Below are positions 47,089 through 55,878 of a DNA stretch of 64,000 bases, piece by piece. How positions within the stretch are numbered: position 1 is the stretch's first letter; every line of letters starts with the position of its first letter. The notes under the pieces are model-generated. The model made no database searches, was not told the origin of the DNA, and saw nothing but the letters and a program-made list of their open reading frames with translations. The stretch is from NCBI RefSeq assembly GCF_042648405.1, contig NZ_JBHRXV010000004.1:496001-560000 (forward strand), in the 5' to 3' direction. This stretch comes from Sphingoaurantiacus capsulatus. GTDB lineage: Bacteria > Pseudomonadota > Alphaproteobacteria > Sphingomonadales > Sphingomonadaceae. The translations under genes were made by a program, and so were the position numbers.

Positions 47089-47441
47089 TGGCGACGACCG
47101 TCCGTGAACGTCCGGCCCCGATCCTGCTGTCGGACGGCGCTGTCGAGCGCATCCGCGACCTGATGGCGCGTGCACCGGAAGGCACCGCCGGCGTGCGCCT
47201 GACCACGCCGCGCAAGGGCTGCTCGGGCCTTGCCTACAGCCTCGACTATGTCGCCGAGGCGAAGCCGGGCGACGAGCGCATCGCGACGCCGGGCGGCACG
47301 CTGTTCGTCGATGGCGGCTCGCTGCTCTACCTGATCGGCTCGCGCATGGACTGGCGCGAGGACGATTTCACCGCGGGCTTCGTGTTCGAAAACCCGAACG
47401 CCAAGGGCACCTGCGGCTGCGGCGAAAGCTTCATGGTCTGA
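47088..47441 (+). CDS. sufA: A-type Fe-S carrier (HesB/IscA family), SufA
   Basis: 117 residues from ATG 47088; the GTG at 47085 is equally open. Conserved Cys sites are RKGCSGLAYSLDY and GTCGCGESF at the C-terminus, as in SufA/IscA/ErpA. Likely passes clusters from SufBCD to target apoproteins. Last gene of the SUF operon, followed by mosaic repeat B2, which may act as a transcript end. Confidence 0.94.
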   Translation: MATTVRERPAPILLSDGAVERIRDLMARAPEGTAGVRLTTPRKGCSGLAYSLDYVAEAKPGDERIATPGGTLFVDGGSLLYLIGSRMDWREDDFTAGFVFENPNAKGTCGCGESFMV

Positions 47442-47451
47442 CCGGCCATAT

Positions 47452-47574
47452 CCCTCTCCCGCTTGCGGGAGAGGCTAGGTGAGGGTGTGCGAGCGCAGCG
47501 AGCCCACGGCCAGGCAGACACCCTCACCCTCCCAGCTTCGCTGGGCCCCTCCCTCTCCCGCAAGCGGGCGAGGG
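47452..47574. repeat. Mosaic intergenic repeat, copy B2 (inverted relative to B3)
   Basis: It begins CCTCTCCCGC-TT-GCGGGAGAGG and contains GTGAGGGTGTGCGAGCG and CCCAGC-TTC-GCTGGG hairpin parts. Its reverse complement closely matches the element at 58351. It separates the convergent SUF operon and DUF418 gene. Confidence 0.85.
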
Positions 47575-47575
47575 G

Positions 47576-48805
47576 TCAGGCTATCCGCCGCATCGGCTGC
47601 AGCTCCATCTTCACCAGCGAGCGCCACAGCCATTCGAACGGGCCATAGTTGAAGCGATCGAGCCACGGTTTGCTGAACGTGAGCTGGAAGGCCCAGACGC
47701 TGAACACCACCCAATAGAGTTCCGCCCGCTCGAAGCGGCCGTAGAGACCGAATCCATAGCCGTAGAACAGGGTCGTGGTGATCAGCGAGGCGCCGAGATA
47801 GTTGGTGAAGGCCATCCGCCCCGCCGCCGCCAGCCGTTCGACCGCGCCCTTCAGCGCGCCCGACTTCACGATCGCAATCACCACCGCCGCATAGCCGATG
47901 CCCATCGCCAGATGCACCGGGATCGCCAGCGCATCGGTGGCGAAGGTGGTGACCGGGTCCCAGCGCACCATCCACAGCTTGCCCGCCAGCGGCGCGCCGA
48001 ACACGATGCCGACCGGGATCAGCACCGCCGCGAGCTTCGCATAGGTTCGCGTCTCCCACGCGCCGGTGAAGAAGCCGAGGCGGAACAGCGCCATGCCGAT
48101 GCACATGAAGCCCAGTGCCTCCCAGACGAAGTTGGTCGGGATCAGGAAAGTCTGGAAGAAGATCACCGTCTCGGCGCGGATGTGGAACACGTCCATGACG
48201 CCGCCGCGGTAGCCGGCGATCTCGCGGGCGACCGCCGCGCCCGAGGGTGCCAGCTCGGCATAGGCGGTCTTCCACGCCGCGACCAGTTCGGGCGCCGCCC
48301 CCGGCGCCTCGGCGAGCGCGCGCATCTGCACGAAGTGGAAATGCCCCATGAAATTCCACGCCATGAGGAGGCCTAGGATGACGAGGCCTGTGCCGATCAT
48401 CCGCCGCGGCGGCATGTTGCGGAACAGGAAGGCGAGGCTGCCGGCGAGCGCATAGGTGACGAGGATGTCGCCGAACCAGATCGCCCAGGCGTGGATCATG
48501 CCGAACAGCAGCAGCCAGAACATGCGCCGGTAATGCGTGCCCGCCGCCCCCGGCGACTTTCCTTCCGCCGCATCGGCGATCAGCAGCAGGCTGGCGCCGA
48601 ACATCAAAGTGAACAGCGCGCGCATCTTGCCGTCGACCAGCACATAGGCGAGCGCCCAGGCGACGAGATTGGCGCCGCTGTCGCCGCCTGCCACCGTCGG
48701 GTTCATATAGGCAAAGGCCGGCAGCCCCATGCCGACGATGTTCATCAGCAAAATGCCGAGCACCGCGAAGCCGCGCACGGCATCGAGGCTCTGATAGCGC
48801 GTCAT
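47576..48805 (-). CDS. DUF418-family membrane protein
   Basis: 409 residues from ATG 48805 (MTRYQSLDAVRGFAVLGILLMNI), the signature start of DUF418 proteins; the longer frame is not used. About ten hydrophobic segments. Conserved C-terminal GRMAFTNYLGASLITTTLFYGYGFGLYG and FSKPWLDRFNYGPFEWLWRSL. Inner-membrane, related to acyltransferase-like or YeiB proteins; function unproven. It lies 26 bases downstream of the M20-like gene on the same strand. Confidence 0.87.
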   Translation of the reverse strand: MTRYQSLDAVRGFAVLGILLMNIVGMGLPAFAYMNPTVAGGDSGANLVAWALAYVLVDGKMRALFTLMFGASLLLIADAAEGKSPGAAGTHYRRMFWLLLFGMIHAWAIWFGDILVTYALAGSLAFLFRNMPPRRMIGTGLVILGLLMAWNFMGHFHFVQMRALAEAPGAAPELVAAWKTAYAELAPSGAAVAREIAGYRGGVMDVFHIRAETVIFFQTFLIPTNFVWEALGFMCIGMALFRLGFFTGAWETRTYAKLAAVLIPVGIVFGAPLAGKLWMVRWDPVTTFATDALAIPVHLAMGIGYAAVVIAIVKSGALKGAVERLAAAGRMAFTNYLGASLITTTLFYGYGFGLYGRFERAELYWVVFSVWAFQLTFSKPWLDRFNYGPFEWLWRSLVKMELQPMRRIA

Positions 48806-48831
48806 GTTTCCGTCCCCCTCGGACTGCTCGC

Positions 48832-50337
48832 TTACTTTTTGCCGCCGGTCGCCGCGATCTCGTAGAGCAGGTCGACATAGAGCATCGTCGCGTCGTCGAG
48901 GCCGGCAACCTTGGGGTTGCTGCTCTTGATCAGGAACCATTCGTCGGGCGCATGCGCGCCGCCGCCGCGCCCGACGCCGAACTGGCCGGCGGGCAGGTTG
49001 AGCGGCTTGCCGTTGAACACCACGCCCGGCCAGCTACCCGCGTTGCGTGGGGTCAGCGTGTAGGGGATGCCCGCCTTGTCGAGCGTCCGCTTCTGCGCCT
49101 GGATGAACGCGGTGTTCTCGTCGGTCTGGTTCGGCCCGTAGCCGCCGCTGACGTTTACCTTCACATCATCGAAGCCGCGCTTTGCCAGATGCGCCTTCAG
49201 CTTGGTTTCGGCCTCGGCGCGGGTCATGTCGGGCACCAGCCGGAATTCGAGCTTCGCCTCGGCGCGGCCGGGCAGCACGGTCTTGCCGCCGGGGCCGGTG
49301 TAGCCGCTGACCAACCCCTGGATGTTGACCGTCGGCTGCGACAGGAAACGCTCGCTGCTGGTCTGGAAATCCTCATTGTCGATCCAGCGCCCGATGCCGA
49401 GTTCCTTCTTCACGTCAGCCTCGGCGCGGCTCTTCACGCCGATGGTGATCAGCTCCTTCTGACGCGCGGTCAGCGGCTTCACATTCTCGAACCAGCCGTC
49501 GATCGCCGGGGTGTGGCCGTCGTCGGCGACGAGCGTGTCGAGCGCCTTCACCAGCCGCCACGCCGGGCTTTCGATGCGGGCGTGGTTGCTCGAATGGATA
49601 TCGGCCTTGGGGTATTTGTCGCTGGTCTCGCCGCCGACGATCAGCTGGAATTCGACCGAGCCCTTGGCGCCCAAGGTGATGCCCGCCGTTCCGGCATTGG
49701 TTTGCGACGCCGTCGGGATGAACACGCCGGCGGTCTTCTTCAATGCCGCGGTCACTTCCGGGTCGGCGACGACGGTCGGGAAGTTGGGCGAGGCGATCTC
49801 CTCCTCACCCTCCGCGACCAGCACGAGATTGACCGGCAGCTTGCGTCCGGTCGCCTTGAACGCCTTCAGCGCGGCGAGGAAGGCCATTTCCGGACCCTTC
49901 TGATTGACGACGCCGCGGCCCATCATCACGAGGCCCTCGCCGGGCCGGTCGACCAGCTTCGCCTCGAGCGGCGGCGAGGTCCATTCGGCCGGATCGAACT
50001 GCTTCACGTCGTACATGAAGTAGACGCCGAGCGTGACGGGCGCGCCGGCGTCGAGCGTCGCGAACACCCCCGGCACGCCGCCCGAGGCGACGACCTTCGC
50101 TTTCTGGAAACCGGCATCGAGCGCGAGCTGGCGCATATAGTCGGCGCCCTTGTCGACGTTGAGCCCCTCGGCGGCGATCGTCGGTAGCTTGATCCAGTCC
50201 TGCAGCGCCTTGACCGTCTTGTCATGGCTGGCGGCGACGGCGGCCTTCAACTCGTCGCGCTTCGGTGTCTCTGCGGCCGCGGGTCCGGCCAGCAGCACCA
50301 GCAGCGCGCATCCAAGCTTCAGACGATTTTTGATCAC
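48832..50337 (-). CDS. Secreted M20-family metallohydrolase-like protein with altered metal site
   Basis: 501 residues, signal peptide MIKNRLKLGCALLVLLAGPAAA. The M20 fold is clear: GRGVVNQKGPEMAFLAALKAFKA, EGEEEIASPNFP and GGGAHAPDEWFLI. However the first zinc ligand (HxDV) reads M108-Y-D110-V in YFMYDVKQ, and the bridging Asp of GRGxxDxKG reads Asn145. Either a different metal set or no classical dizinc hydrolysis is implied. It lies in tandem with the DUF418 gene and divergent from a small lipoprotein gene. Confidence 0.85.
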   Translation of the reverse strand: MIKNRLKLGCALLVLLAGPAAAETPKRDELKAAVAASHDKTVKALQDWIKLPTIAAEGLNVDKGADYMRQLALDAGFQKAKVVASGGVPGVFATLDAGAPVTLGVYFMYDVKQFDPAEWTSPPLEAKLVDRPGEGLVMMGRGVVNQKGPEMAFLAALKAFKATGRKLPVNLVLVAEGEEEIASPNFPTVVADPEVTAALKKTAGVFIPTASQTNAGTAGITLGAKGSVEFQLIVGGETSDKYPKADIHSSNHARIESPAWRLVKALDTLVADDGHTPAIDGWFENVKPLTARQKELITIGVKSRAEADVKKELGIGRWIDNEDFQTSSERFLSQPTVNIQGLVSGYTGPGGKTVLPGRAEAKLEFRLVPDMTRAEAETKLKAHLAKRGFDDVKVNVSGGYGPNQTDENTAFIQAQKRTLDKAGIPYTLTPRNAGSWPGVVFNGKPLNLPAGQFGVGRGGGAHAPDEWFLIKSSNPKVAGLDDATMLYVDLLYEIAATGGKK

Positions 50338-50418
50338 AGTCGCATCCCCCGGTCAGCCATCATTCAGCCACGAAACGGCAGCATGCGCCGGATGGAAGTT
50401 GGTTTGAAGGGGGCTTTC

Positions 50419-50664
50419 GTGCGGATTCTGCTGGTACCGTTGATGGCCCTGTCGCTGTCGGGCTGCGTCGTCGCCACCGTCGCCGACGCGGCGGTCGATG
50501 TCGTCACCCTGCCGGTCAAGGCGGCGAGCGGCGCCGTCGACCTGATGACCACCAGCCAGGAAGAAGCCGACCGCAACGCCGGGCGCGAGATGCGCAAGCA
50601 GGCCGAGCGCGACCGCAAGGCGGCGAAGAAGGCCGCCAAGGAAGCCCGCAAGCGCGACGACTGA
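50419..50664 (+). CDS. Small lipoprotein with charged C-terminal helix
   Basis: 81 residues from GTG 50419, chosen because AAGGGGG lies just upstream; ATG 50392 and 50383 are also in frame. Signal MRILLVPLMALSLSGC with lipobox LSGC. The mature part is a short helix (TVADAAVDVVTLPVKAASGAVDLM) and a strongly charged Lys/Arg/Glu/Ala tail that looks coiled-coil. Family not certain; small envelope lipoproteins of this form are common in sphingomonads. Confidence 0.68.
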   Translation: MRILLVPLMALSLSGCVVATVADAAVDVVTLPVKAASGAVDLMTTSQEEADRNAGREMRKQAERDRKAAKKAAKEARKRDD

Positions 50665-50780
50665 GTTCGTCAATATTCCAACGTTGATCGAAAATCATCC
50701 GGCGTCCGTCACGCGGGCGATGGACAGGAATCGCCGGCTCGCGCAGGAAGCGATCATGACCTTTGAGGGGGATTGATCTC

Positions 50781-52415
50781 ATGCGCTTCGTCACCGGTGC
50801 GGCCCTCGCCGCGCTGTCGTTCGCCGCTCCGGCGCTTTCGCAGAACAGCACGCCTGTCTTCTCGCCCGACCGTGTGCGCGCGCACGTCGAGTTCCTCGCC
50901 GACGATCTCCTCGAAGGCCGCAACGCCGGCACGCGCGGCTATGATCTCGCCGCCAAATATGTCGCCAGCCAGTATCAGTCGCTCGGGTTGAAGCCCGCCG
51001 GCGCCGACGGCGGCTGGTACCAGCAGGTGCCGCTGCAGAAGAGCAGCCTCGCCGACACCAACGGATCGGTGACGATCGGCGGCAAGAGCTTCAGGAACGG
51101 CGTCGATGTGCTGTTCAGCCCGAGCGCCCGCGAGGCGGCGCAGTCGCTCGAGGCGCCGGTGGTGTTCGTCGGCTTCGGCCTCGTCGCGCCCGAGCACGGC
51201 CTCGACGACTACAAGGGCCTCAACGTGAAGGGGAAATATGTCGCCTTCCTGAGCGGCTTCCCCAAGGGCCTGCCGAGCGACATCGCCGCGCACCTCGCGT
51301 CGGAGAAAGCGAAGTTCGCGCAGGCGCATGGCGCGATCGGCACGATCTCGGTGATGACGCCGACCTCGCTGAAGGCCTTTTCGTGGGAGCGCCGCGCGGC
51401 TTATGCCGACGCCGATTCCTATACCTGGGTCGCGCCCGACGGGAAGGCACATGTCGAGGCGCCGGGCATTCAGGCGGGCGCCGCGCTGCACGGCCCGGCG
51501 ATGGAAGCGCTGTTCGCCGGCGCGCCGCGTTCGCTGAAAAGCGTGCTCGCCGAGGCTGAGAAGAACGGCGCACGCCCCAAGGGTTTCGCGCTGAAGCCGA
51601 CGGTGAAGATCGAGCGCCGCAGCGTGAAGTCGATCGTCAACAGCCCCAATGTGCTGGCGGTGCTGCCGGGCAGCGACCCGGCGTTGAAGGACGAATATGT
51701 CGTCCTGATGGGCCACCTCGACCATGATGGCGTCGACGAGACGCTGGCGGGCGCCGACAAGATCTACAATGGCGCGATGGACAATGCCGCGGGCATCTCG
51801 ACGATGCTCGAGGTGGCGCACGCCATGGTCAATTCGGGCACGAAGCCGAAGCGCTCGATCCTGTTCGCGGCGGTGACCGCCGAGGAGGACGGGCTGCTCG
51901 GCGCCGATTATCTGGCGCGCTATCCCCTGCCGAAAGGCGGCAAGGTCGTCGGCGTGGTCAACCTCGACATGCCGGTGCTGACCTACGACTTCACCGACGT
52001 CATCGCGTTCGGCGCCGAACATTCGACGCTCGGCCCGATCGTCGAGCGCGCCGCCGGCCTCGACAGGGTGACCTTGTCGCCCGACCCGATCCCCGAGCAG
52101 GGCGTGTTCACCCGGTCGGACCATTATATGTTCGTGCGGCAGGGCGTGCCCTCGGTCTTCCTCGTCACCGGCTATGCCGGCGCGGGCAAGAAGGCCAACG
52201 ACGACTTCGAGGCGAATCACTATCATCAGGTCAGCGACGACCTGAAGGTGCCGTTTGACTGGAAGGCCGGCGCCAAGTTCGCGCGCATCAACTATCTGAT
52301 CGCCCGCGAGATCGCCGACACCCCGGAAGCGCCGCGCTGGTACGCCGACAGCTTCTTCGGGAAGATCTTCGCCAAGGACCAGCCGAAGGCGCCGGCGCTC
52401 GCGAAGAAGAAATAG
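50781..52415 (+). CDS. Secreted M28-family aminopeptidase
   Basis: 544 residues from ATG 50781, with GAGGGGGA upstream. Signal MRFVTGAALAALSFAAPALSQ, then an N-terminal helical part, a PA-type insert (PVVFVGFGLVAPEHGLDDYKGLNVKGKYVAFLSG) and the M28 zinc peptidase core: VVLMGHLDHDGV, NGAMDNAAGISTMLEVAH, AVTAEEDGLLGADYLA, VVNLDMPVLTYDF and NHYHQVSDD. These give the His, Asp, Glu-Glu, Asp and His ligand set. Periplasmic or surface peptidase of the AmpS/YwaD kind. Confidence 0.92.
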   Translation: MRFVTGAALAALSFAAPALSQNSTPVFSPDRVRAHVEFLADDLLEGRNAGTRGYDLAAKYVASQYQSLGLKPAGADGGWYQQVPLQKSSLADTNGSVTIGGKSFRNGVDVLFSPSAREAAQSLEAPVVFVGFGLVAPEHGLDDYKGLNVKGKYVAFLSGFPKGLPSDIAAHLASEKAKFAQAHGAIGTISVMTPTSLKAFSWERRAAYADADSYTWVAPDGKAHVEAPGIQAGAALHGPAMEALFAGAPRSLKSVLAEAEKNGARPKGFALKPTVKIERRSVKSIVNSPNVLAVLPGSDPALKDEYVVLMGHLDHDGVDETLAGADKIYNGAMDNAAGISTMLEVAHAMVNSGTKPKRSILFAAVTAEEDGLLGADYLARYPLPKGGKVVGVVNLDMPVLTYDFTDVIAFGAEHSTLGPIVERAAGLDRVTLSPDPIPEQGVFTRSDHYMFVRQGVPSVFLVTGYAGAGKKANDDFEANHYHQVSDDLKVPFDWKAGAKFARINYLIAREIADTPEAPRWYADSFFGKIFAKDQPKAPALAKKK

Positions 52416-52423
52416 GCCTCACT

Positions 52424-52509
52424 ATCCCTACCGTCATTCCGGCGAAGGCCGGAATCCACACCGACCGTGGGCATGGATTCCGGCCTTCGCCGGAATGACG
52501 GGTAGGGAT
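52424..52509. repeat. REP-like double hairpin, copy A3
   Basis: ATTCCGGC-GAAG-GCCGGAAT and ATTCCGGC-CTTC-GCCGGAAT, with outer arms ATCCCTACC and GGTAGGGAT also pairing apart from one extra base. Lies between the convergent M28 and SixA genes, so it may end both transcripts. Confidence 0.9.
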
Positions 52510-52522
52510 TGTCTAGCGAAGA

Positions 52523-53062
52523 CTAGCTGTCGTCCGGCCCCAGGCTCGGGTCCAGTTCGCGCGGGCGGGTGAAGCGCACCAGCGTGCCGCCGCGCTCGTC
52601 GATGTCGGCCCAGCGGGCGACATCGAAACGCATCTCGGCGAGCGTCGCGGTCGGATATTTGATTTCGACCTCGTCGCGCAGGCCCGCCGCGCCTTCGGGC
52701 ACCAGCATCAGCACCAGGTCTTCGAGACCCGGATTGTGGCCAACCAACAGGATGTTGCCATGCGCGTCGTCGAGCGCGTGAACGACATCGAGCAGGGTCG
52801 AGGCCGAAGCCATGTAGATCCGCTTGTCATAGGCGGGTGTCAGCGCCCGGCCGAGACCGTCCTCGACCCCGGCGATCGTCTGCTGCACGCGCAGCGCCGG
52901 CGAGGCGACGATCTGGTCGTAGGCGAGGCCTTCGTCGCGAAGATAGCGGCCCATGCGGTTGGCGGCGCGGCGACCGCGGCCGTTCAGGGGCCGGTCGAAA
53001 TCGCGTTCGACCGGGTCATCCCAGCCGGACTTGGCGTGGCGCAGCAGCGTCAGCGTCTTCAT
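52523..53062 (-). CDS. sixA: SixA-type phosphohistidine phosphatase
   Basis: 179 residues from ATG 53062 (MKTLTLLRHAKSGWDDP). Histidine-phosphatase-superfamily motif LRHAKS at the N-terminus, NGRGRRAANRMGRYL, SPALRVQQT and the second catalytic His in LLVGHNPGLEDL. E. coli SixA removes phosphate from histidines of phosphotransfer proteins such as NPr or ArcB. Cytoplasmic. 68 bases downstream of the helicase start region, opposite to the M28 gene. Confidence 0.88.
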   Translation of the reverse strand: MKTLTLLRHAKSGWDDPVERDFDRPLNGRGRRAANRMGRYLRDEGLAYDQIVASPALRVQQTIAGVEDGLGRALTPAYDKRIYMASASTLLDVVHALDDAHGNILLVGHNPGLEDLVLMLVPEGAAGLRDEVEIKYPTATLAEMRFDVARWADIDERGGTLVRFTRPRELDPSLGPDDS

Positions 53063-53130
53063 TCGGCTCCCCAGGTCCCGAACGGGCCGCGCCATCGATA
53101 CAAGCGGGGCCGGAGTCCGACAAGCCGCGA

Positions 53131-55836
53131 TCAGGCGTCGACCCGTTCGTCGGCGAGCAGCTGCCGCACCGTCGCGACCGCCTGCGCGAGGCCGACCCGC
53201 TCGACCGTGACACCCGCCGGGAACGCCGCGAGCAGGCGCGACGGCACCGCTGCGCCGAGCAGCACGAACACGCCCTTGTCGGTGCCGCGCCGGATCAGCC
53301 GCCCGAACGCCTGCGCCAGCCGCCCCATGGTGACGAGATCGTCATAGGCCGCGCCGCCGAACGCCGCCCGCCGCGCCGCGTGCAGCACGGTCGGGCGCGG
53401 CCACGGCACGCCCTCCATCACCACCAGCCGCAGCGACTGGCCGGGCACGTCGACGCCGTCGCGCAACGCATCGGTGCCGAGCAGCGAGGCGTGCGCATCG
53501 GCGCGGAAGATGTCGACGAGCGTGCCGGTATCGATCGGATCGACATGCTGCGCGTAGAGCGGCAATCCCGCCTGCGCGAGCCCATCGGCGATGCGCGCAT
53601 GCACCGCGCGCAACCGGGCGATGGCGGTGAACAGTCCCAGGGTGCCGCCGCCCGCCGCCTCGATCAGCGTGCGATAGGCGCCGGCGAGCGCGGGGATGTC
53701 GCCACGCTTGATGTCGTTGACGACGATGACCCGCGACTGGCGCGCATAGTCGAACGGGCTGTCGGCGGCAAAGCGCGCCGGCGGCAGCGGCAGATGCGTT
53801 GCGCCGGTGCGCATCTCGGTATCGCGCCAGTCGTCGGTCGCCTCCGACCCGCGTGATCGCAAGGTCGCCGAGGTGACGAGCACGCCATGTGCCGGCTCCA
53901 GCACCGCCTTCGCCAGCGGTTTGGTCGGGTCGAGCCAGTGGCGGTGGAGGCCGACGCCGCGCTCCGACCCGTCGATGCGATCGACGGCGAACCAGTCGAC
54001 GAAATCGGGATCGGCGGGCCCGGCGAGCCGCGCCAGCAGCCCGAGCCAGCCGGCGAGCATCGCCTGCCGCAGCCGCAGCCCCGACGCCGCGCCTTCGACC
54101 CGCGCGCGCGCCGCGATGTCGAGCCAGTCGGGCGGCTCCTCGAGCAGCGCGACCAGCCGCGCCTCCAGCTTGGCGAAGGGCTTCACCAGCCGTTCGAGCG
54201 CGATCGACGCGGTGCCCGCCGCGTCGACCACCTGTGGCAGCAAATTGGCGACCTCGGTCTCCAGCCCATAGCCGCTGTCGGGCGCCTCGGCGCGGGCATA
54301 GACATGCGCGCGCACCGCCGCGAGCAAGGCCTCGATCGGCCCGTCGGGCGCGCCTTCGGCGAGGCGCGACAGCCAGCCGTCGGCGGGCATTTCGCGCGAG
54401 GCCTCGACCGCGGCATCGAGCGCCTCGGCGCCCTCCTCGTCGTAGGACAGCAGGTCGGACAGCCGCGCCGACAGCCCGCGCCGCCGCCCGCGCGAGCCCT
54501 TTTCGGGGCCGATGATCCAGCGCCGCAGCTCGATCGCCTCGGCGCCGGTCAGCGCCAGCGCAAAGGTCGAATCGGCGGCATCGAACAGATGATGCCCCTC
54601 GTCGAACACGATCCGCGTCGCCGCACTGCCCTCGGCCCGCCCGCGCACCGCGTTGACCATCACCAGCGCATGATTGGCGATGACGAGATCGGCCTGCGCC
54701 GAGGCACGCGTCGCGCGTTCGATGAAGCAGGAACGGAAATGCGGGCAACCGGCATAGACGCATTCGCCGCGCCGGTCGGTGAGCGAGGTCAGCGCCGAGC
54801 GCTGGAACAGGGTGACCAGCCAGCCGGGAAAGTCGCCGCCGATCATGTCGCCGTCGCGGGTGAACGCCGCCCAGCGCGCCGCCAGCTGCGAGAAAATCGC
54901 TGCGCGGCCCTGAAAGGCGCCCTGCACTGCATCTTCGAGATTGAGCAGGCAGAGGTAATTCTCGCGCCCCTTGCGCACCACGGCGCGGCGGCGCTTCACC
55001 TCGGGGTCGGGATAGAGGCGCGCGGTTTCGGCATCGAGCTGGCGTTGCAGCGCCTTGGTGTAGGTCGACAGCCACACCGGCGCATCGGCGGCTTCCGCCC
55101 ACAAGGACGCCGGCGCCAGATAGCCGAGCGTCTTGCCGATGCCGGTCCCGGCCTCCGACAGCGCGACATTGGGCACGCCCGCCGCGCGGCGCGGCGCGAA
55201 GGCATGCGTCGCCGATCGGGCGTAGGCGCGCTGTCCCGGTCGCTCCTCCGACCCGGCGCCAAGCAGCGCATCGAGCCGCGAATCGACCGCGTTCGGGTCG
55301 AGCGTCACGTCGCGCGGCTTGGGGCGCGGCGCTGAATCCTCCCATTTGGGCAGCGCCTGAAAGAGGCCGCGCTCCGGCTTTTCCGGCCGCGCGACGCGCG
55401 CCGCGACTTCGGTGCCCCATGACCAGCGCAGCCGGTTGAGCGAGCTGGCCGCCGCATGCGCGCCGTAACGCTCGGCCCAATTGGGGCTGCCAAGCGTCGC
55501 CAGCAGCTTCGCGGCCGCGGCCTGCAGGAAGCGCGCTTCGGCTTCCTCGCCACGCGGTGCTTCCAGTCCCAGCGCCTTCGCCAGCCCCCGCGGGGTCGGC
55601 ACCGCGAAGCTCGCCGGATGGACGAAGGCGTACAGCTCCAACAGGTCCATCCCCGACAGCTCGGGATAGCCCAATCGGGAGGCGGTGAGCGGCGCGTTCA
55701 GCAGCAGGTGCGGCGTGTCGGCGGCGCGCCTTATCGCGTCGCCGCGGCGCACCCGCTGCACCTCGCCATCGGGTCCGGCGAGCCACAGGCCGGCATGGCT
55801 TGCAACGAGGGAGGGATAGATCGGTTGATCGGCCAT
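53131..55836 (-). CDS. ATP-dependent DNA helicase, DinG/XPD-like with Fe-S cysteines
   Basis: 901 residues. Superfamily 2 helicase: Walker A SEAGTGIGKTLGY near residue 230, DEGH box IVFDEGHHLFD, and C-terminal QAFGRLIRRGTDKGVFVLL. Four cysteines (YLCLLN, and GECVYAGCPHFRSC) match the Fe-S domain of XPD/DinG helicases. The first 190 residues are an extra domain with no signature I recognise. Likely unwinds DNA with 5'-3' polarity in repair or replication-conflict resolution. Divergent from lysS with 42 bases between starts. Confidence 0.9.
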   Translation of the reverse strand: MADQPIYPSLVASHAGLWLAGPDGEVQRVRRGDAIRRAADTPHLLLNAPLTASRLGYPELSGMDLLELYAFVHPASFAVPTPRGLAKALGLEAPRGEEAEARFLQAAAAKLLATLGSPNWAERYGAHAAASSLNRLRWSWGTEVAARVARPEKPERGLFQALPKWEDSAPRPKPRDVTLDPNAVDSRLDALLGAGSEERPGQRAYARSATHAFAPRRAAGVPNVALSEAGTGIGKTLGYLAPASLWAEAADAPVWLSTYTKALQRQLDAETARLYPDPEVKRRRAVVRKGRENYLCLLNLEDAVQGAFQGRAAIFSQLAARWAAFTRDGDMIGGDFPGWLVTLFQRSALTSLTDRRGECVYAGCPHFRSCFIERATRASAQADLVIANHALVMVNAVRGRAEGSAATRIVFDEGHHLFDAADSTFALALTGAEAIELRRWIIGPEKGSRGRRRGLSARLSDLLSYDEEGAEALDAAVEASREMPADGWLSRLAEGAPDGPIEALLAAVRAHVYARAEAPDSGYGLETEVANLLPQVVDAAGTASIALERLVKPFAKLEARLVALLEEPPDWLDIAARARVEGAASGLRLRQAMLAGWLGLLARLAGPADPDFVDWFAVDRIDGSERGVGLHRHWLDPTKPLAKAVLEPAHGVLVTSATLRSRGSEATDDWRDTEMRTGATHLPLPPARFAADSPFDYARQSRVIVVNDIKRGDIPALAGAYRTLIEAAGGGTLGLFTAIARLRAVHARIADGLAQAGLPLYAQHVDPIDTGTLVDIFRADAHASLLGTDALRDGVDVPGQSLRLVVMEGVPWPRPTVLHAARRAAFGGAAYDDLVTMGRLAQAFGRLIRRGTDKGVFVLLGAAVPSRLLAAFPAGVTVERVGLAQAVATVRQLLADERVDA

Positions 55837-55878
55837 CTTCAGCGACTATAACCCGGCGGACGCAGCCGGAAAGAACGA

